Counted from the first letter of the stretch, positions 26,811-36,284 are shown. The stretch is DNA of 64,000 nt from Flavobacterium hungaricum (GCF_015182285.1 NZ_PRDM01000005.1:310001-374000); one strand, 5' to 3'. A program made the numbers and translations. The notes: generated by a model not told the origin, from the sequence alone.

Positions 26811-27027
26811 TTTTTGTTTTTATTGCTTTTCTCACTACGCGATAATAACTAAAAAATATTTTTAATTGAACGTAATATCGAAAAAAATTGGTTTTGGTAT
26901 TTGCCTGCAATTAAATTTACGCATTATAATTTTTCAAGCGTTTCATTGTTAATACATTACATAAAAATGTTGATACATAAAGATTAAATGCAATAAACAC
27001 CGACAAACTACGCATTTTTAAAATCAA

Positions 27028-27059
27028 AAATCCCAAACTCCGATTGGAATTTGGGATTT
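27028..27059 (-). terminator. Terminator downstream of glyS
   Basis: Arms AAATCCCAAACTCC (27028-27041) / GGAATTTGGGATTT (27046-27059) with one mismatch, then T-rich sequence on the minus strand. Confidence 0.65.
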
Positions 27060-27081
27060 ATATTTTGAGATTTTAAAAAAT

Positions 27082-28620
27082 TTACATTTTCATTAACCAG
27101 TTTTTCATCGACACTTCGTTTTCGATAATTCCTCTTAATTCTGTAATTTTTACACGATCCTGTTTCATTGTATCTCTATGACGAATGGTTACCGTTTCGT
27201 CTTCAAGTGTTTGATGATCTACTGTAATACAGAACGGAGTTCCTAAAGCATCTTGTCTTCTGTAACGACGCCCTACAGCATCTTTTTCATCATAAGCCAC
27301 ATTGAAATCCCATTTTAAATCCTCGATGATTTTTTTAGAAATTTCTGGTAATCCGTCTTTTTTAACTAATGGCAATACTGCTGCTTTTGTTGGTGCTAAA
27401 ACTGCTGGTAATTTCAGAACTGTTCTTTCTGATCCGTCTTCTAATGTTTCTTCTTGTAATGAAGTCGCGAAAACTGCTAAGAACATACGATCCAGACCTA
27501 CAGACGTCTCAACTACGTATGGCACATAGTTTTCATTCAATTCAGGATCAAAATACTGAAGTTTTCTTCCTGAATATTCTTCGTGTGCTTTTAAGTCGAA
27601 ATCGGTACGAGAGTGAATTCCTTCTAGTTCTTTGAAACCGAATGGGAAGTTAAATTCAATATCTGCCGCTGCATTTGCATAGTGCGCTAATTTTTCGTGA
27701 TCATGAAAACGATAGTTCTCTTTTCCTAATCCTAAAGACAAATGCCATTTTAAACGCGTTTCTTTCCAATGATGGTACCATTGCATTTCTTCTCCTGGAC
27801 GTACAAAAAACTGCATTTCCATTTGTTCAAACTCACGCATACGGAAAATGAATTGTCTTGCAACAATTTCGTTTCTGAATGCTTTACCCGTTTGAGCAAT
27901 TCCAAAAGGAACTTTCATACGACCTGATTTCTGAACGTTTAAAAAGTTCACAAAAATACCCTGCGCTGTTTCTGGACGTAAATATAAATCCATTGCAGAT
28001 TCTGCAGAAGCACCCAGTTTTGTTCCGAACATTAAGTTGAACTGCTTAACATCTGTCCAGTTTTTAGAACCTGTTTCAGGATCAGCAATTCCTAATTCTT
28101 CGATTAATGCTTTCACATCCTGAAGATCATCAGTCATTCCTTTTGCAAGTCTTGCTAAAATTTCTTCTTTTTTTGAAAGATATTCTACAACGCGCGCATT
28201 TGTTGTAACAAATTCTTCTCTATTAAAAGCATCCCCAAAACGAGCTTTTGCTTTTTCTATTTCTTTTTCAGCTTTTTGATTTAGCTTTTCAGCATAATCT
28301 TCGACTAAAGTATCAGCTCTATATCTTTTTTTAGAATCTTTATTATCAATTAATGGATCGTTAAAAGCGTCAACGTGTCCAGAAGCTTTCCAAGTTGTTG
28401 GATGCATCAATATCGCAGCGTCAAGGCCGACAATATTTTCATTCATCTGAACCATTGATTTCCACCAATATTCACGGATATTCTTTTTTAATTCGACTCC
28501 ATTTTGTGCGTAATCATAAACTGCACTCAATCCATCGTAAACTTCGCTTGACGGAAAAATAAATCCGTACTCTTTTGCGTGCGAAACCACATTCTTAAAT
28601 ATATCTTCTTGTTTTGCCAT
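27082..28620 (-). CDS. glyS: Glycine--tRNA ligase (single-chain class II)
   Basis: A 512-aa protein from the ATG at 28620. This is the alpha2-type, eukaryote-like GlyRS rather than the alpha2beta2 form. It shows class II motifs (LRPETAQGIFVNFLN; FRNEIVARQFIFRMREFEQME; TSVGLDRMFLAVF) and a C-terminal anticodon-binding domain (APTKAAVLPLVKKDGLPE; YRRQDALGTPFCITVD). It charges tRNA-Gly in the cytosol. It is divergent from comF, with its -7 box only a few bases from the start codon. Confidence 0.98.
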   Translation of the reverse strand: MAKQEDIFKNVVSHAKEYGFIFPSSEVYDGLSAVYDYAQNGVELKKNIREYWWKSMVQMNENIVGLDAAILMHPTTWKASGHVDAFNDPLIDNKDSKKRYRADTLVEDYAEKLNQKAEKEIEKAKARFGDAFNREEFVTTNARVVEYLSKKEEILARLAKGMTDDLQDVKALIEELGIADPETGSKNWTDVKQFNLMFGTKLGASAESAMDLYLRPETAQGIFVNFLNVQKSGRMKVPFGIAQTGKAFRNEIVARQFIFRMREFEQMEMQFFVRPGEEMQWYHHWKETRLKWHLSLGLGKENYRFHDHEKLAHYANAAADIEFNFPFGFKELEGIHSRTDFDLKAHEEYSGRKLQYFDPELNENYVPYVVETSVGLDRMFLAVFATSLQEETLEDGSERTVLKLPAVLAPTKAAVLPLVKKDGLPEISKKIIEDLKWDFNVAYDEKDAVGRRYRRQDALGTPFCITVDHQTLEDETVTIRHRDTMKQDRVKITELRGIIENEVSMKNWLMKM

Positions 28621-28627
28621 AGTGATG

Positions 28628-28635
28628 CAAAAATA
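28628..28635 (-). promoter_or_regulatory. -7 box of glyS, very close to the start codon
   Basis: Minus-strand TATTTTTG ends 7 bases before the ATG, which would give a leaderless or nearly leaderless transcript. No good -33 element was found. Confidence 0.35.
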
Positions 28636-28690
28636 TAAAAAGTACCTGTAAAAAAAAGAAAAATTATAAAGATTGAGGATTCTATTTTGT

Positions 28691-28698
28691 TATTTTTG
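28691..28698 (+). promoter_or_regulatory. -7 box of comF
   Basis: TATTTTTG about 21 bp upstream of the GTG start. A TTG at 28673-28675 lies 15 nt upstream, shorter than the usual spacing. Confidence 0.4.
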
Positions 28699-28718
28699 TA
28701 AATAAATTCCTGTAATTT

Positions 28719-29399
28719 GTGATTAAATCTTTAATTAACCTCTTTTTCCCTAAGGTCTGCAGTGCCTGCCGCACGCTTTTAATGTCTAACGAAGTTGTTT
28801 TTTGTACGAGCTGCCGACACGAAATGCCTCTGACCCAATATTATTTGGACCCCAAAAATGAAGCCGCTAAAAAGTTCTATGGACGGGTCGATGCTGTACA
28901 TGTTTCTGCCTTATTGTATTTTAATAAAAGAGGAATAGTTCAGGAACTGATTCATAATTTAAAATACAAAGGGCACGAAGAAATTGGATCGGTTTTAGGA
29001 AGCTGGCAGGCCGAAGAATTAAAAGAACTGCAGCTCGAAATTCCGTTTGATGCCGTTATACCTGTTCCGCTGCACAAGCGTAAACTCAGAGAACGAGGTT
29101 ACAATCAAGTCAGTACTTTTGGAAAAATTATTGCCTCGGAACTTAATATTCCGTTTAGCGAAAAAATATTAATTCGAAAAGTGTATTCAAAAACGCAATC
29201 CAAAAAAAATCTAATTGGAAGAACAGAAAATATTGAGAATATTTTTGATACAGTATTTACCGAAACCGATCATCACAAACATTATCTTCTAGTTGACGAT
29301 GTTCTTACGACCGGCGCTACTCTCGAAGCTTGTTCTCGTGCTTTATTAAAAATTCCAGGTGCAAAAATCAGCATCGTTTGTATGGCGATGGCACATTAG
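28719..29399 (+). CDS. comF: ComF family phosphoribosyltransferase-like protein
   Basis: 226 aa from a GTG start at 28719. An N-terminal four-Cys zinc site (C14, C17, C29, C32) is followed by a phosphoribosyltransferase-like domain with the PRPP-binding loop VDDVLTTGAT near residue 195 and the family motif VPLHKRKLRERGYNQ. ComF proteins take part in uptake of single-stranded DNA in transformation and may have other roles; the exact biochemical activity is unresolved. No competence genes are adjacent. Confidence 0.93.
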   Translation: MIKSLINLFFPKVCSACRTLLMSNEVVFCTSCRHEMPLTQYYLDPKNEAAKKFYGRVDAVHVSALLYFNKRGIVQELIHNLKYKGHEEIGSVLGSWQAEELKELQLEIPFDAVIPVPLHKRKLRERGYNQVSTFGKIIASELNIPFSEKILIRKVYSKTQSKKNLIGRTENIENIFDTVFTETDHHKHYLLVDDVLTTGATLEACSRALLKIPGAKISIVCMAMAH

Positions 29400-29480
29400 G
29401 GAAAATTCCAATTTTTTTAAATTCCAAAATCCAAACTTTTAAAAATCTAAACTCTAAAATCTAAACTCTAAAATCTAAAA
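29400..29480. repeat. Short AT-rich tandem repeat at convergent gene ends
   Basis: Words AATCTAAACTCTAA and ATTCCAA repeat here, with about two and a half copies of a 14-bp unit between roughly 29446 and 29480. The same ATTCCAA word builds the terminator at 22672-22724. Confidence 0.4.
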
Positions 29481-32165
29481 TTAGTTAACTACAACTTTCT
29501 TTACAGTTCTTCTTTCGCCGTCAATTACGGTAACCAGATAAATTCCCGAAGCGACGTTAGAAAGCTGTATGTTTTGATTAAATGTTCCCGTACTTTCAAA
29601 TGTTTTATCGTATACCCTTTTACCCAGAATATCGTGCACTACTATTTGTACGCCTTTTGCAGATTCACTTTCAAAAGAAATTGTAAAACTTCCTTGGTTT
29701 GGATTCGGATAAAGCACAAAAGGAATATTTTCAAAATCAGCTGTTCCAAGTGTTGTTGTTTTATTACAAATATTTATTGACGCCGAATTTATGGTTCCAA
29801 AAAGACCTGATTCATTATCTCGTACTCTTAAAGTCCAATTCCCTTGGGGATTTTCACCAATAAACGTACCTAAATAATCCACCGGAATTACAATCTGGCT
29901 TGTGGTTTTACTGCAATCTAATGTTGTTCCGTCGTCATCAAACTGAAGAGCTAAGCTTGTAGTTGAAGTCCCGCTGCAATTTCTATTAAACAAACTAATA
30001 AGATTCCCGCTTGGGCTTACGATTTCTATTTCAAGGTCCGACATTCGCTGATGCGTGACATTCAAAGAAACATTTACATCTGAAACCGTACCGGTTGAGG
30101 CTGGCACAGAAACTGTTCGCGTTGTATAGGCACTTCCGTATGGTATAGCAAATGCACTGCCAAAACTGTAAGTATTACAATTTGTTGTAACTGTGTAACC
30201 TATTGCAAAAGGCTTGCTGTTTACTGCATAATAAATATTATCTGTTGGCTGTATCCAAATTCGGCAGTTTGTAGAAGAATCTACACTTGTTGGAACAGTA
30301 ATCGTTTCTGAGCCGTCGTTTGGTGTATTAGAAGCTAAAACAATCGGAAAAGTCAAACCGCCGTCTGTAGATAATTTTATAGTAACGTTTGCAGAGCCGG
30401 CTAAACTATTGGTATTATTAACACTCCAGGTTATGGTTTGAGAAGAACCTTTATCCCAGGCAACGTTGTCTGCATTTTGCGATATAACTGCAAACGGCCC
30501 TGCTCCCGCATTAACAGTTACCACCATAGCATCTGTCTGCGTTTGAGCCGTACCATCTGGTGCATTGTCTCTTGCTGTCAAAGTAAAATTCATTGTTTTA
30601 CCAATAGCCGAAACCGATTCCCAAGTGGTGGTCAGCATGTTTTGCAGCACCGAACTTAAGGCTGGCATATAACGAACTGGAGAAGTTGTAGGAGCCAAAG
30701 ACCTAAACATTGGGCCATTGGGTTTTAGTGCATAGGCAATACTATTGCCTTGACTTGTTGTAGTAGCGCTGTCGTATTGTTCCCAAGTATAAGTTATGGT
30801 ATTTCCTTCTGGATCTGAACCTGTTCCTGTCAAAATAAAAGGCGTACTGATCGGAATAGTGTAATCGAAACCAGCAGAAATAACCGGCGGATTATTGACA
30901 GTCGATGTAATAACTGCGCAGGATTTATTCGCAAGATTATTTTGAATTTGAATAATACTTCCGTATGCAAAATAATCATCAGAATTGCTTTGTACATCAT
31001 AATTTCTGGTAACACCAGCATATCCCATAATGGTCGATCCGCTTCCTGGTTCAAAACTTGTTCCGGCTCCTTCTAATTCATAAGAAAAAGTATGAGTTCC
31101 TCCCAATTGATGTCCCATTTCGTGCGCAACGTAATCAATATCAAAAGTATCTCCTTCAGGTCTACTGTTAGATGGAGAAGTAAATGCCGCTCCCTTTCCT
31201 AAAGGAACAGTCGTAGTCGGGTTAACACAAACACAGCCAATACAGTTGGCGTTACCGCCGCCGCCAGAAGCACCAAACAAATGACCAATATCGTAATTAG
31301 CGTTTCCAATTGTATTGGTTAAAGTAGTCTGAAGCTGCTGTCCCCAAGTACCGCCAGGCGATTGTACCCCAATTTCAGCCTCAGAATACGGATCTGTCGA
31401 AGCATTAGTATAAATAATAGCATCATTATTGGCAATCAACACCAATTTTAGCGCAAGGTCTTTATTAAAAACACCATTAACACGTGTCATTGTCGCGTTC
31501 ATTCCTGCCAAAGCCGCTGCTTTGGTTCCTCCAAAGTAAGTTGTATACTCTGCCGTACATGATAATGCCAGACGAAATGTTCTAAACTGTTTTGTGTTAG
31601 AAGCTGTTTTGGCTGTTTTTGAAGACGCAGCATTTTCTGTAATTAAATTGGCTGTTTTACATTCTAAAAGTGACTTGGAACCGGCATTGTCTGCAGACTT
31701 GAATAAAACGTACTGTGATTTATTTTCTGTATTCTGCTCGATATATTCAGTAGGTTTTTCGGCACGAAAGATCATTGTCTGTACTCCGATCGGGGCTACG
31801 CTAAAGTGTATTTTTGCCGTTTTATCATCAATTCCTTTTCCTTCGTAGGCTCTAATTTCGGGATATTTGGCTTGAAGTTCGGGTTCAAAATTAGAAGATT
31901 CCCAAACAGAAAAACGTTCCAAAACACCTTCGGAATTGGGAAACGTCAATTCGACAGCATTTCCTGAATTCGTCTTATCTGCAATAGAAAGTTTCGATGT
32001 CAATAAGTCCGAATTCAAAGCAAAATACAACTTATCAGAACTCGAAGTTTCTATTTTTTTACTTGAAACGGAACCAGCGTTAACTTGCTGCCATAAAGTT
32101 TCTTTCTGCGCATAACCAGCTGTACAGCAAAGGCTAAAAAATATGTAGAGTAATTTTTTTCTCAT
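29481..32165 (-). CDS. Secreted reprolysin-like zinc metallopeptidase with P-domain and T9SS type A signal
   Basis: An 894-aa protein from the ATG at 32165. A signal peptide (cleavage near AGYAQ, residue 20) and a propeptide-like region (about 25-195) precede the metzincin domain with HEMGHQLGGTH (zinc ligands H348, H352, H358; catalytic E349) and a Met-turn (STIMGYAG). An Ig/fibronectin-like region follows, then a proprotein-convertase-type P-domain (about 660-800; HQRMSDLEIEIVSPSGN, NPQGNWTLRVRDNESG). The last 75 residues (FVLYPNPNQGSFTI to VKKVVVN) are a T9SS type A sorting tail. Exported protease for nutrient acquisition or surface processing. Confidence 0.93.
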   Translation of the reverse strand: MRKKLLYIFFSLCCTAGYAQKETLWQQVNAGSVSSKKIETSSSDKLYFALNSDLLTSKLSIADKTNSGNAVELTFPNSEGVLERFSVWESSNFEPELQAKYPEIRAYEGKGIDDKTAKIHFSVAPIGVQTMIFRAEKPTEYIEQNTENKSQYVLFKSADNAGSKSLLECKTANLITENAASSKTAKTASNTKQFRTFRLALSCTAEYTTYFGGTKAAALAGMNATMTRVNGVFNKDLALKLVLIANNDAIIYTNASTDPYSEAEIGVQSPGGTWGQQLQTTLTNTIGNANYDIGHLFGASGGGGNANCIGCVCVNPTTTVPLGKGAAFTSPSNSRPEGDTFDIDYVAHEMGHQLGGTHTFSYELEGAGTSFEPGSGSTIMGYAGVTRNYDVQSNSDDYFAYGSIIQIQNNLANKSCAVITSTVNNPPVISAGFDYTIPISTPFILTGTGSDPEGNTITYTWEQYDSATTTSQGNSIAYALKPNGPMFRSLAPTTSPVRYMPALSSVLQNMLTTTWESVSAIGKTMNFTLTARDNAPDGTAQTQTDAMVVTVNAGAGPFAVISQNADNVAWDKGSSQTITWSVNNTNSLAGSANVTIKLSTDGGLTFPIVLASNTPNDGSETITVPTSVDSSTNCRIWIQPTDNIYYAVNSKPFAIGYTVTTNCNTYSFGSAFAIPYGSAYTTRTVSVPASTGTVSDVNVSLNVTHQRMSDLEIEIVSPSGNLISLFNRNCSGTSTTSLALQFDDDGTTLDCSKTTSQIVIPVDYLGTFIGENPQGNWTLRVRDNESGLFGTINSASINICNKTTTLGTADFENIPFVLYPNPNQGSFTISFESESAKGVQIVVHDILGKRVYDKTFESTGTFNQNIQLSNVASGIYLVTVIDGERRTVKKVVVN

Positions 32166-32182
32166 ATCTGGGGATTGAAATT

Positions 32183-32215
32183 CAAAATTAGTTCAATTTA
32201 ATTTAATTCTTACAA
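32183..32215 (-). promoter_or_regulatory. Promoter of the metallopeptidase gene
   Basis: Minus strand: TTG (32213-32215), 22-nt spacer, TAATTTTG (32183-32190), about 18 bp before the ATG. Confidence 0.45.
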
Positions 32216-32328
32216 TTATAAGACAATTAACGCTTTTTTATCGACGAGTCGGCCATTTTTCACAAAAAGAAACCCAACCTGCTCAAAAATCAGTAACACA
32301 TTAACACCAAATTTAAAATAGAATAGTA

Positions 32329-32336
32329 TAAATTTG
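32329..32336 (+). promoter_or_regulatory. -7 box of ribF
   Basis: TAAATTTG, an exact TAnnTTTG match ending 24 bp before the TTG start of ribF. It supports the downstream start and a short leader. Confidence 0.45.
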
Positions 32337-32360
32337 CGGCATGTTTAAATAATTTTTGTT

Positions 32361-33293
32361 TTGAAGCTTTTTCATTCTATAAACGATTTTCAGTCCGATA
32401 AAAAAACCATTTTAACTCTTGGTACTTTTGACGGCGTTCATATTGGACATAAAAAAATTCTAGAACGCATTAGACAGCAGACTGAAAACGGAAAGTATGA
32501 AAGTTTAGTACTTACTTTTTTTCCGCATCCGAGAATGGTTCTTCAGGAAAAATCGGAAATAAAGTTACTGAATACGATTTCAGAAAAAACAAAACTTCTT
32601 GAAAATACTGGAATAGAAAATCTGGTTATTCATCCGTTTAACGAAAACTTCTCCCGATTAACCGCCGAAGAATTTGTACATTCTATTTTGGTGGATCAGT
32701 TTCACATTCACAAAATAATCATTGGCCACGACCATCGCTTTGGAAGAAACAGAACGGCTAATATTGATAATCTTATAGCATTTGGTGCCGAATATGGTTT
32801 TGAAGTAGAACAAATTACGGCACAGGAAATTCAAGATGTATCGGTGAGTTCGACAAAAATCAGAAATGCTTTAAAGGAAGGAAACATGAGTCTGGCGAAC
32901 GACTATCTTGGTTATCAATACTTTTTGACGGGTCAGGTTGTTAAAGGGAAACAGCTGGGAAGAACAATTGGTTTTCCAACCGCCAATATTCAAATTGAAG
33001 AAGAGTACAAACTGATACCTAAAAACGGAGTTTATGCTGCAAAAGCACAGATTCAGGGCAGAGAAGTATTTGGAATGATGAATATCGGTTTTAATCCAAC
33101 GGTAAACGGAGAAAAACAAAGTATCGAAATTCATCTTTTTGATTTTGACGAAGATATTTACGACCAAAAAATAGAAGTTTCCCTTCTTCATTATCTTCGC
33201 GAGGAACAAAAATTTGGTTCTGTAGAGTTGTTGAAAGACCAATTAAATCAGGACAAATTAAACGCATTATCTTTTATAGGCCAGCTTTCTTAA
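32361..33293 (+). CDS. ribF: Bifunctional riboflavin kinase / FAD synthetase
   Basis: 310 aa starting at TTG 32361; an in-frame TAA lies 15 bases upstream and no other start fits. The N-terminal FMN adenylyltransferase domain has LTLGTFDGVHIGHKK (nucleotidyltransferase HxGH-type site) and SSTKIRNALKEGN. The C-terminal riboflavin kinase domain has GKQLGRTIGFPTANI (about 205-219) and NGVYAAKAQI. It converts riboflavin to FMN and then FAD using ATP. No FMN riboswitch is visible upstream. Confidence 0.97.
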   Translation: MKLFHSINDFQSDKKTILTLGTFDGVHIGHKKILERIRQQTENGKYESLVLTFFPHPRMVLQEKSEIKLLNTISEKTKLLENTGIENLVIHPFNENFSRLTAEEFVHSILVDQFHIHKIIIGHDHRFGRNRTANIDNLIAFGAEYGFEVEQITAQEIQDVSVSSTKIRNALKEGNMSLANDYLGYQYFLTGQVVKGKQLGRTIGFPTANIQIEEEYKLIPKNGVYAAKAQIQGREVFGMMNIGFNPTVNGEKQSIEIHLFDFDEDIYDQKIEVSLLHYLREEQKFGSVELLKDQLNQDKLNALSFIGQLS

Positions 33294-33407
33294 CAGGCTG
33301 TAAACGAGTTTTCTGCCTTTTTAAATCAGCGTAGTTATTTTTTTAGTAAATTTGATAGAGATCTGTTCTTCAAACACATACTATTAACTTCTTTAAAAAT
33401 AACCACT

Positions 33408-33845
33408 ATGAAACTACCTAAAGAAATTACCAACGGTTTTCTGATTTTTCTCGGAATTGGCATTTATTTTTTATTGATGAATGTCTTAGGTTTAGCCGAT
33501 CTGTTTTATCTAAGAACACTTAACGTCTTTTTTATATTTTACGGGGTTAACAGGACGATGCAGATGAATCTTCACGAAGGTGAAACCAATTTTGTATCCA
33601 ACGCCGTTTCTGCCATGACGACTTCTGTAGTCGGTGTATCGATGAGTGTTTTTGGACTATTGGTTTACAGTTATGCTCGAGGCGGTGATGCTTATGTTAG
33701 AACTTTATCCGAAACTTTTATGTTTGGAGGTAATCCTTCGGTGCCAACTTACTGCATTTGTTTATTGTTTGAGGGAATTGCTTCATCTGTCATTGTTACT
33801 TTGATGATGATGCTGTATTGGAACAACAAATACGCCGCTGATTAA
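33408..33845 (+). CDS. Small four-helix membrane protein of unknown function
   Basis: A 145-aa protein from the ATG at 33408. Four hydrophobic segments at about 10-29, 32-50, 66-90 and 115-138 (FLIFLGIGIYFLLMNVLGL, FFIFYGVNRTM, VVGVSMSVFGLLVYSY, IASSVIVTLMMMLYW). A short charged loop with HEGETNF separates helices 2 and 3. I do not recognise the family. It lies 114 bp after ribF, is followed by a strong terminator, and may be co-transcribed with ribF. Confidence 0.75.
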   Translation: MKLPKEITNGFLIFLGIGIYFLLMNVLGLADLFYLRTLNVFFIFYGVNRTMQMNLHEGETNFVSNAVSAMTTSVVGVSMSVFGLLVYSYARGGDAYVRTLSETFMFGGNPSVPTYCICLLFEGIASSVIVTLMMMLYWNNKYAAD

Positions 33846-33868
33846 TCTTTCAATAAAATTAAAATTTT

Positions 33869-33924
33869 AGCGCTCTAAAAGCAGAGAAAGTAAAAATTCT
33901 TTGCTTTTAGAGCGCTTCTTTTTT
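33869..33924 (+). terminator. Strong intrinsic terminator before bioB
   Basis: Perfect 15-bp arms AGCGCTCTAAAAGCA (33869-33883) / TGCTTTTAGAGCGCT (33902-33916), then TCTTTTTT. Confidence 0.9.
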
Positions 33925-34014
33925 GAAAAAAGCTTCTAAAAATTCATTTATACTTCGCAGATGTCTTCATTATAATAATTTACTTACTTTTAATATTCCA
34001 AAAAACAGTATTTA

Positions 34015-35103
34015 ATGAGCAAGACAAAACACAACTGGACCAAAGAAGAAATAATCGGCATTTACAACAAGCCTTTAATGGATTTGCTTTATGAGGCAGC
34101 CACTATTCACAGACAAGAACACGATCCTAATGTCGTACAAGTTTCTACGCTTTTATCTATAAAAACTGGAGGATGTCCTGAAGATTGCGGTTACTGCCCT
34201 CAAGCGGCACGATACAATACGGGTGTTGAAGGAAATGATTTAATGACGGTAAGTCAAGTTAAAGCTCAGGCTCTGCGTGCCAAATCCAGCGGTTCTTCGC
34301 GCGTGTGCATGGGGGCTGCCTGGCGAAATGTAAAAGATGGAGCAGAGTTTGATCAGGTTTTAGAAATGGTTCGTACGATTAATAAACTTGATATGGAAGT
34401 CTGCTGTACACTGGGAATGCTAACCGAAAACCAGGCACAGCGTTTGGCTGAGGCAGGTTTGTATGCTTATAATCACAACTTAGACACTTCTGAAGAATAT
34501 TATAAAGATGTTATTTCTACACGCGGTTTTGAGGATCGTCTGGAAACGATAGAAAATGTTCGTAAAACAAATGTTACGGTTTGCAGCGGCGGTATTATCG
34601 GAATGGGCGAAAGTATAGAAGACAGAGCTGGAATACTTGTCGCGCTTTCAACGCTAAATCCGCAGCCAGAATCTGTTCCTATAAATGCATTGGTCGCAGT
34701 AGAAGGAACGCCGATGGAAGATGAAAAACCAGTTGAAATCTGGGAAATGATCCGCATGGTTGCTACCACTAGAATTGTAATGCCCGAAACGCAGGTTCGT
34801 TTGTCTGCAGGCAGAACCAATATGAGCCGAGAAGGACAAGCGATGTGCTTTTTTGCGGGTGCAAATTCTATTTTTGCAGGAGATAAACTGCTCACTACCC
34901 CAAATCCAGATGTAAACGAAGACATGAAAATGTTTGAAATGCTGGGACTGGTTCCTCAAAAGCCTTTCATAAAAATTTCGCAGCCCCAAACAATCGAGGC
35001 ATCAGAATCTCAATTTCTTCCATTGGGTGAAAAACCAAGATGGTCAAGACCAGGACATACTATAGAAAGAAATATTGAAGCATCGATGAAGTCAAAAATT
35101 TAA
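34015..35103 (+). CDS. bioB: Biotin synthase (radical SAM)
   Basis: A 362-aa protein from the ATG at 34015. The radical-SAM cluster motif CPEDCGYC holds C54, C58 and C61; the auxiliary 2Fe-2S ligand regions CMGAAW, CCTLGM and the Arg in VRLSAGRTN are present. BioB inserts sulphur into dethiobiotin, the last step of biotin synthesis, in the cytosol. bioA, bioD and bioF are not in the window. Bounded upstream by a strong terminator and followed 80 bp later by a cupin-like gene on the same strand. Confidence 0.98.
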   Translation: MSKTKHNWTKEEIIGIYNKPLMDLLYEAATIHRQEHDPNVVQVSTLLSIKTGGCPEDCGYCPQAARYNTGVEGNDLMTVSQVKAQALRAKSSGSSRVCMGAAWRNVKDGAEFDQVLEMVRTINKLDMEVCCTLGMLTENQAQRLAEAGLYAYNHNLDTSEEYYKDVISTRGFEDRLETIENVRKTNVTVCSGGIIGMGESIEDRAGILVALSTLNPQPESVPINALVAVEGTPMEDEKPVEIWEMIRMVATTRIVMPETQVRLSAGRTNMSREGQAMCFFAGANSIFAGDKLLTTPNPDVNEDMKMFEMLGLVPQKPFIKISQPQTIEASESQFLPLGEKPRWSRPGHTIERNIEASMKSKI

Positions 35104-35183
35104 GCAAAAGAGTTCATACATTTCAAAAAACAGTATTAAATTGCTTGTAACACAGTGTTATAAGCAATTTTTTATTTATAGAA

Positions 35184-36038
35184 ATGAATTTAAAACAAAT
35201 AGAAAGGGTTAAAAAAATCTCCAAAAAAGATTTTATCTCCCAATATGTAAAAACCCAGACTCCAGTTGTTGTAGAAGAGCTGACCGAAGACTGGCCGGCA
35301 TACAGCAAATGGAAATTATCTTATATGAAAGAAATAGCAGGTCATGCTATTGTGCCTTTGTATGATGATCGGCCGGTGAATCATGAAGATGGTTTTAATG
35401 AAGCGCATACTCAAATGAAGATGAGTGATTATATCGATCTTTTGGAAGAAAAGCCTACCAATTACCGCATTTTTCTTTATAATTTAATGAAACAGGTACC
35501 ATCGCTGAAAAATGATTTTTTATGGCCTGATATTGGTTTGAAATTAGTGAAGCAGCTGCCGATGATTTTTTTCGGAGGCGAAAATTCGAAGGTCTTCATG
35601 CATTATGATATTGATTATTCTAACATACTGCATTTTCATTTTCATGGAGAAAAACAATGCATGATATTTGCTCCAGATCAAACGAAGTTTATGTACAAAG
35701 TTCCTCACGCTTTGATCTCTAGAGAAGACATTGACTTTGATAATCCGGATTACGAAAAATTTCCCGCCCTTAAAAATGTTCAAGGATATATTACCAATTT
35801 AAAGCATGGAGAAATGATGTACATGCCGGAAGGTTATTGGCATTATATGAAATATTTAACTCCGGGATTTTCTATGAGTCTGCGTTCTTTTCCTAAAAAC
35901 ATCAGCAACCTTTCAAAAGCGGCTTATAATGTTTTTATCATGCGCCATTTTGATATTATGATGCGAAAAATAAAAGGCCAGAAATGGATTGATTATAAAA
36001 ACGAAAAAGCAATTGCAAATACGCATCAGTATTTATAA
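35184..36038 (+). CDS. JmjC/cupin_8-like 2-oxoglutarate Fe(II) oxygenase
   Basis: A 284-aa protein from the ATG at 35184. The double-stranded beta-helix carries a probable iron triad H140-x-D142 (MHYDIDYSNILHFHFHGEK) and H220 (MPEGYWHYMKY). The opening KTQTPVVVEELTEDWPAY is the usual N-terminal motif of cupin-like/JmjC hydroxylases. Such enzymes hydroxylate protein or small-molecule substrates using 2-oxoglutarate and oxygen; the substrate here is unknown. Possibly co-transcribed with bioB, since I see no terminator in the 80-bp gap, but functional linkage is not evident. Confidence 0.85.
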   Translation: MNLKQIERVKKISKKDFISQYVKTQTPVVVEELTEDWPAYSKWKLSYMKEIAGHAIVPLYDDRPVNHEDGFNEAHTQMKMSDYIDLLEEKPTNYRIFLYNLMKQVPSLKNDFLWPDIGLKLVKQLPMIFFGGENSKVFMHYDIDYSNILHFHFHGEKQCMIFAPDQTKFMYKVPHALISREDIDFDNPDYEKFPALKNVQGYITNLKHGEMMYMPEGYWHYMKYLTPGFSMSLRSFPKNISNLSKAAYNVFIMRHFDIMMRKIKGQKWIDYKNEKAIANTHQYL

Positions 36039-36089
36039 AAACAACTTGTTGGGTATATTCACTACGCTTGAATACTAAGCACTTATTTT

Positions 36090-36192
36090 GACGCGGATTT
36101 GACAGATTCGTTAACACGAAAACGCGGATTTACACAGATTTTTTTTGATCTTATCTGTGTAAATCCGCGTTTTTGCGAAAAGCAAATCTGTT
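36090..36192. repeat. Intergenic inverted-repeat element
   Basis: Perfect 19-bp arms (36121-36139 and 36153-36171; AACGCGGATTTACACAGAT and its complement), extendable outward with a bulge. Flanking GCGGATTT, CAGATT and GCAAATCTG words resemble those in 1517-1624. A long hairpin, probably a dispersed non-coding repeat. Confidence 0.55.
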
Positions 36193-36246
36193 TAATCCCG
36201 TTCTAACTCATTTACTTTATGCTTATTAAAACAAATGAAGGAATAA

Positions 36247-36277
36247 AAACCGCTGTAAATTTAAGTTACAGCGGTTT
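36247..36277. terminator. Bidirectional terminator
   Basis: Perfect 12-bp arms AAACCGCTGTAA (36247-36258) / TTACAGCGGTTT (36266-36277), with T-rich sequence beyond both ends. It serves the minus-strand giant gene and any transcript arriving from the cupin gene. Confidence 0.85.
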
Positions 36278-36284
36278 CTTATTT

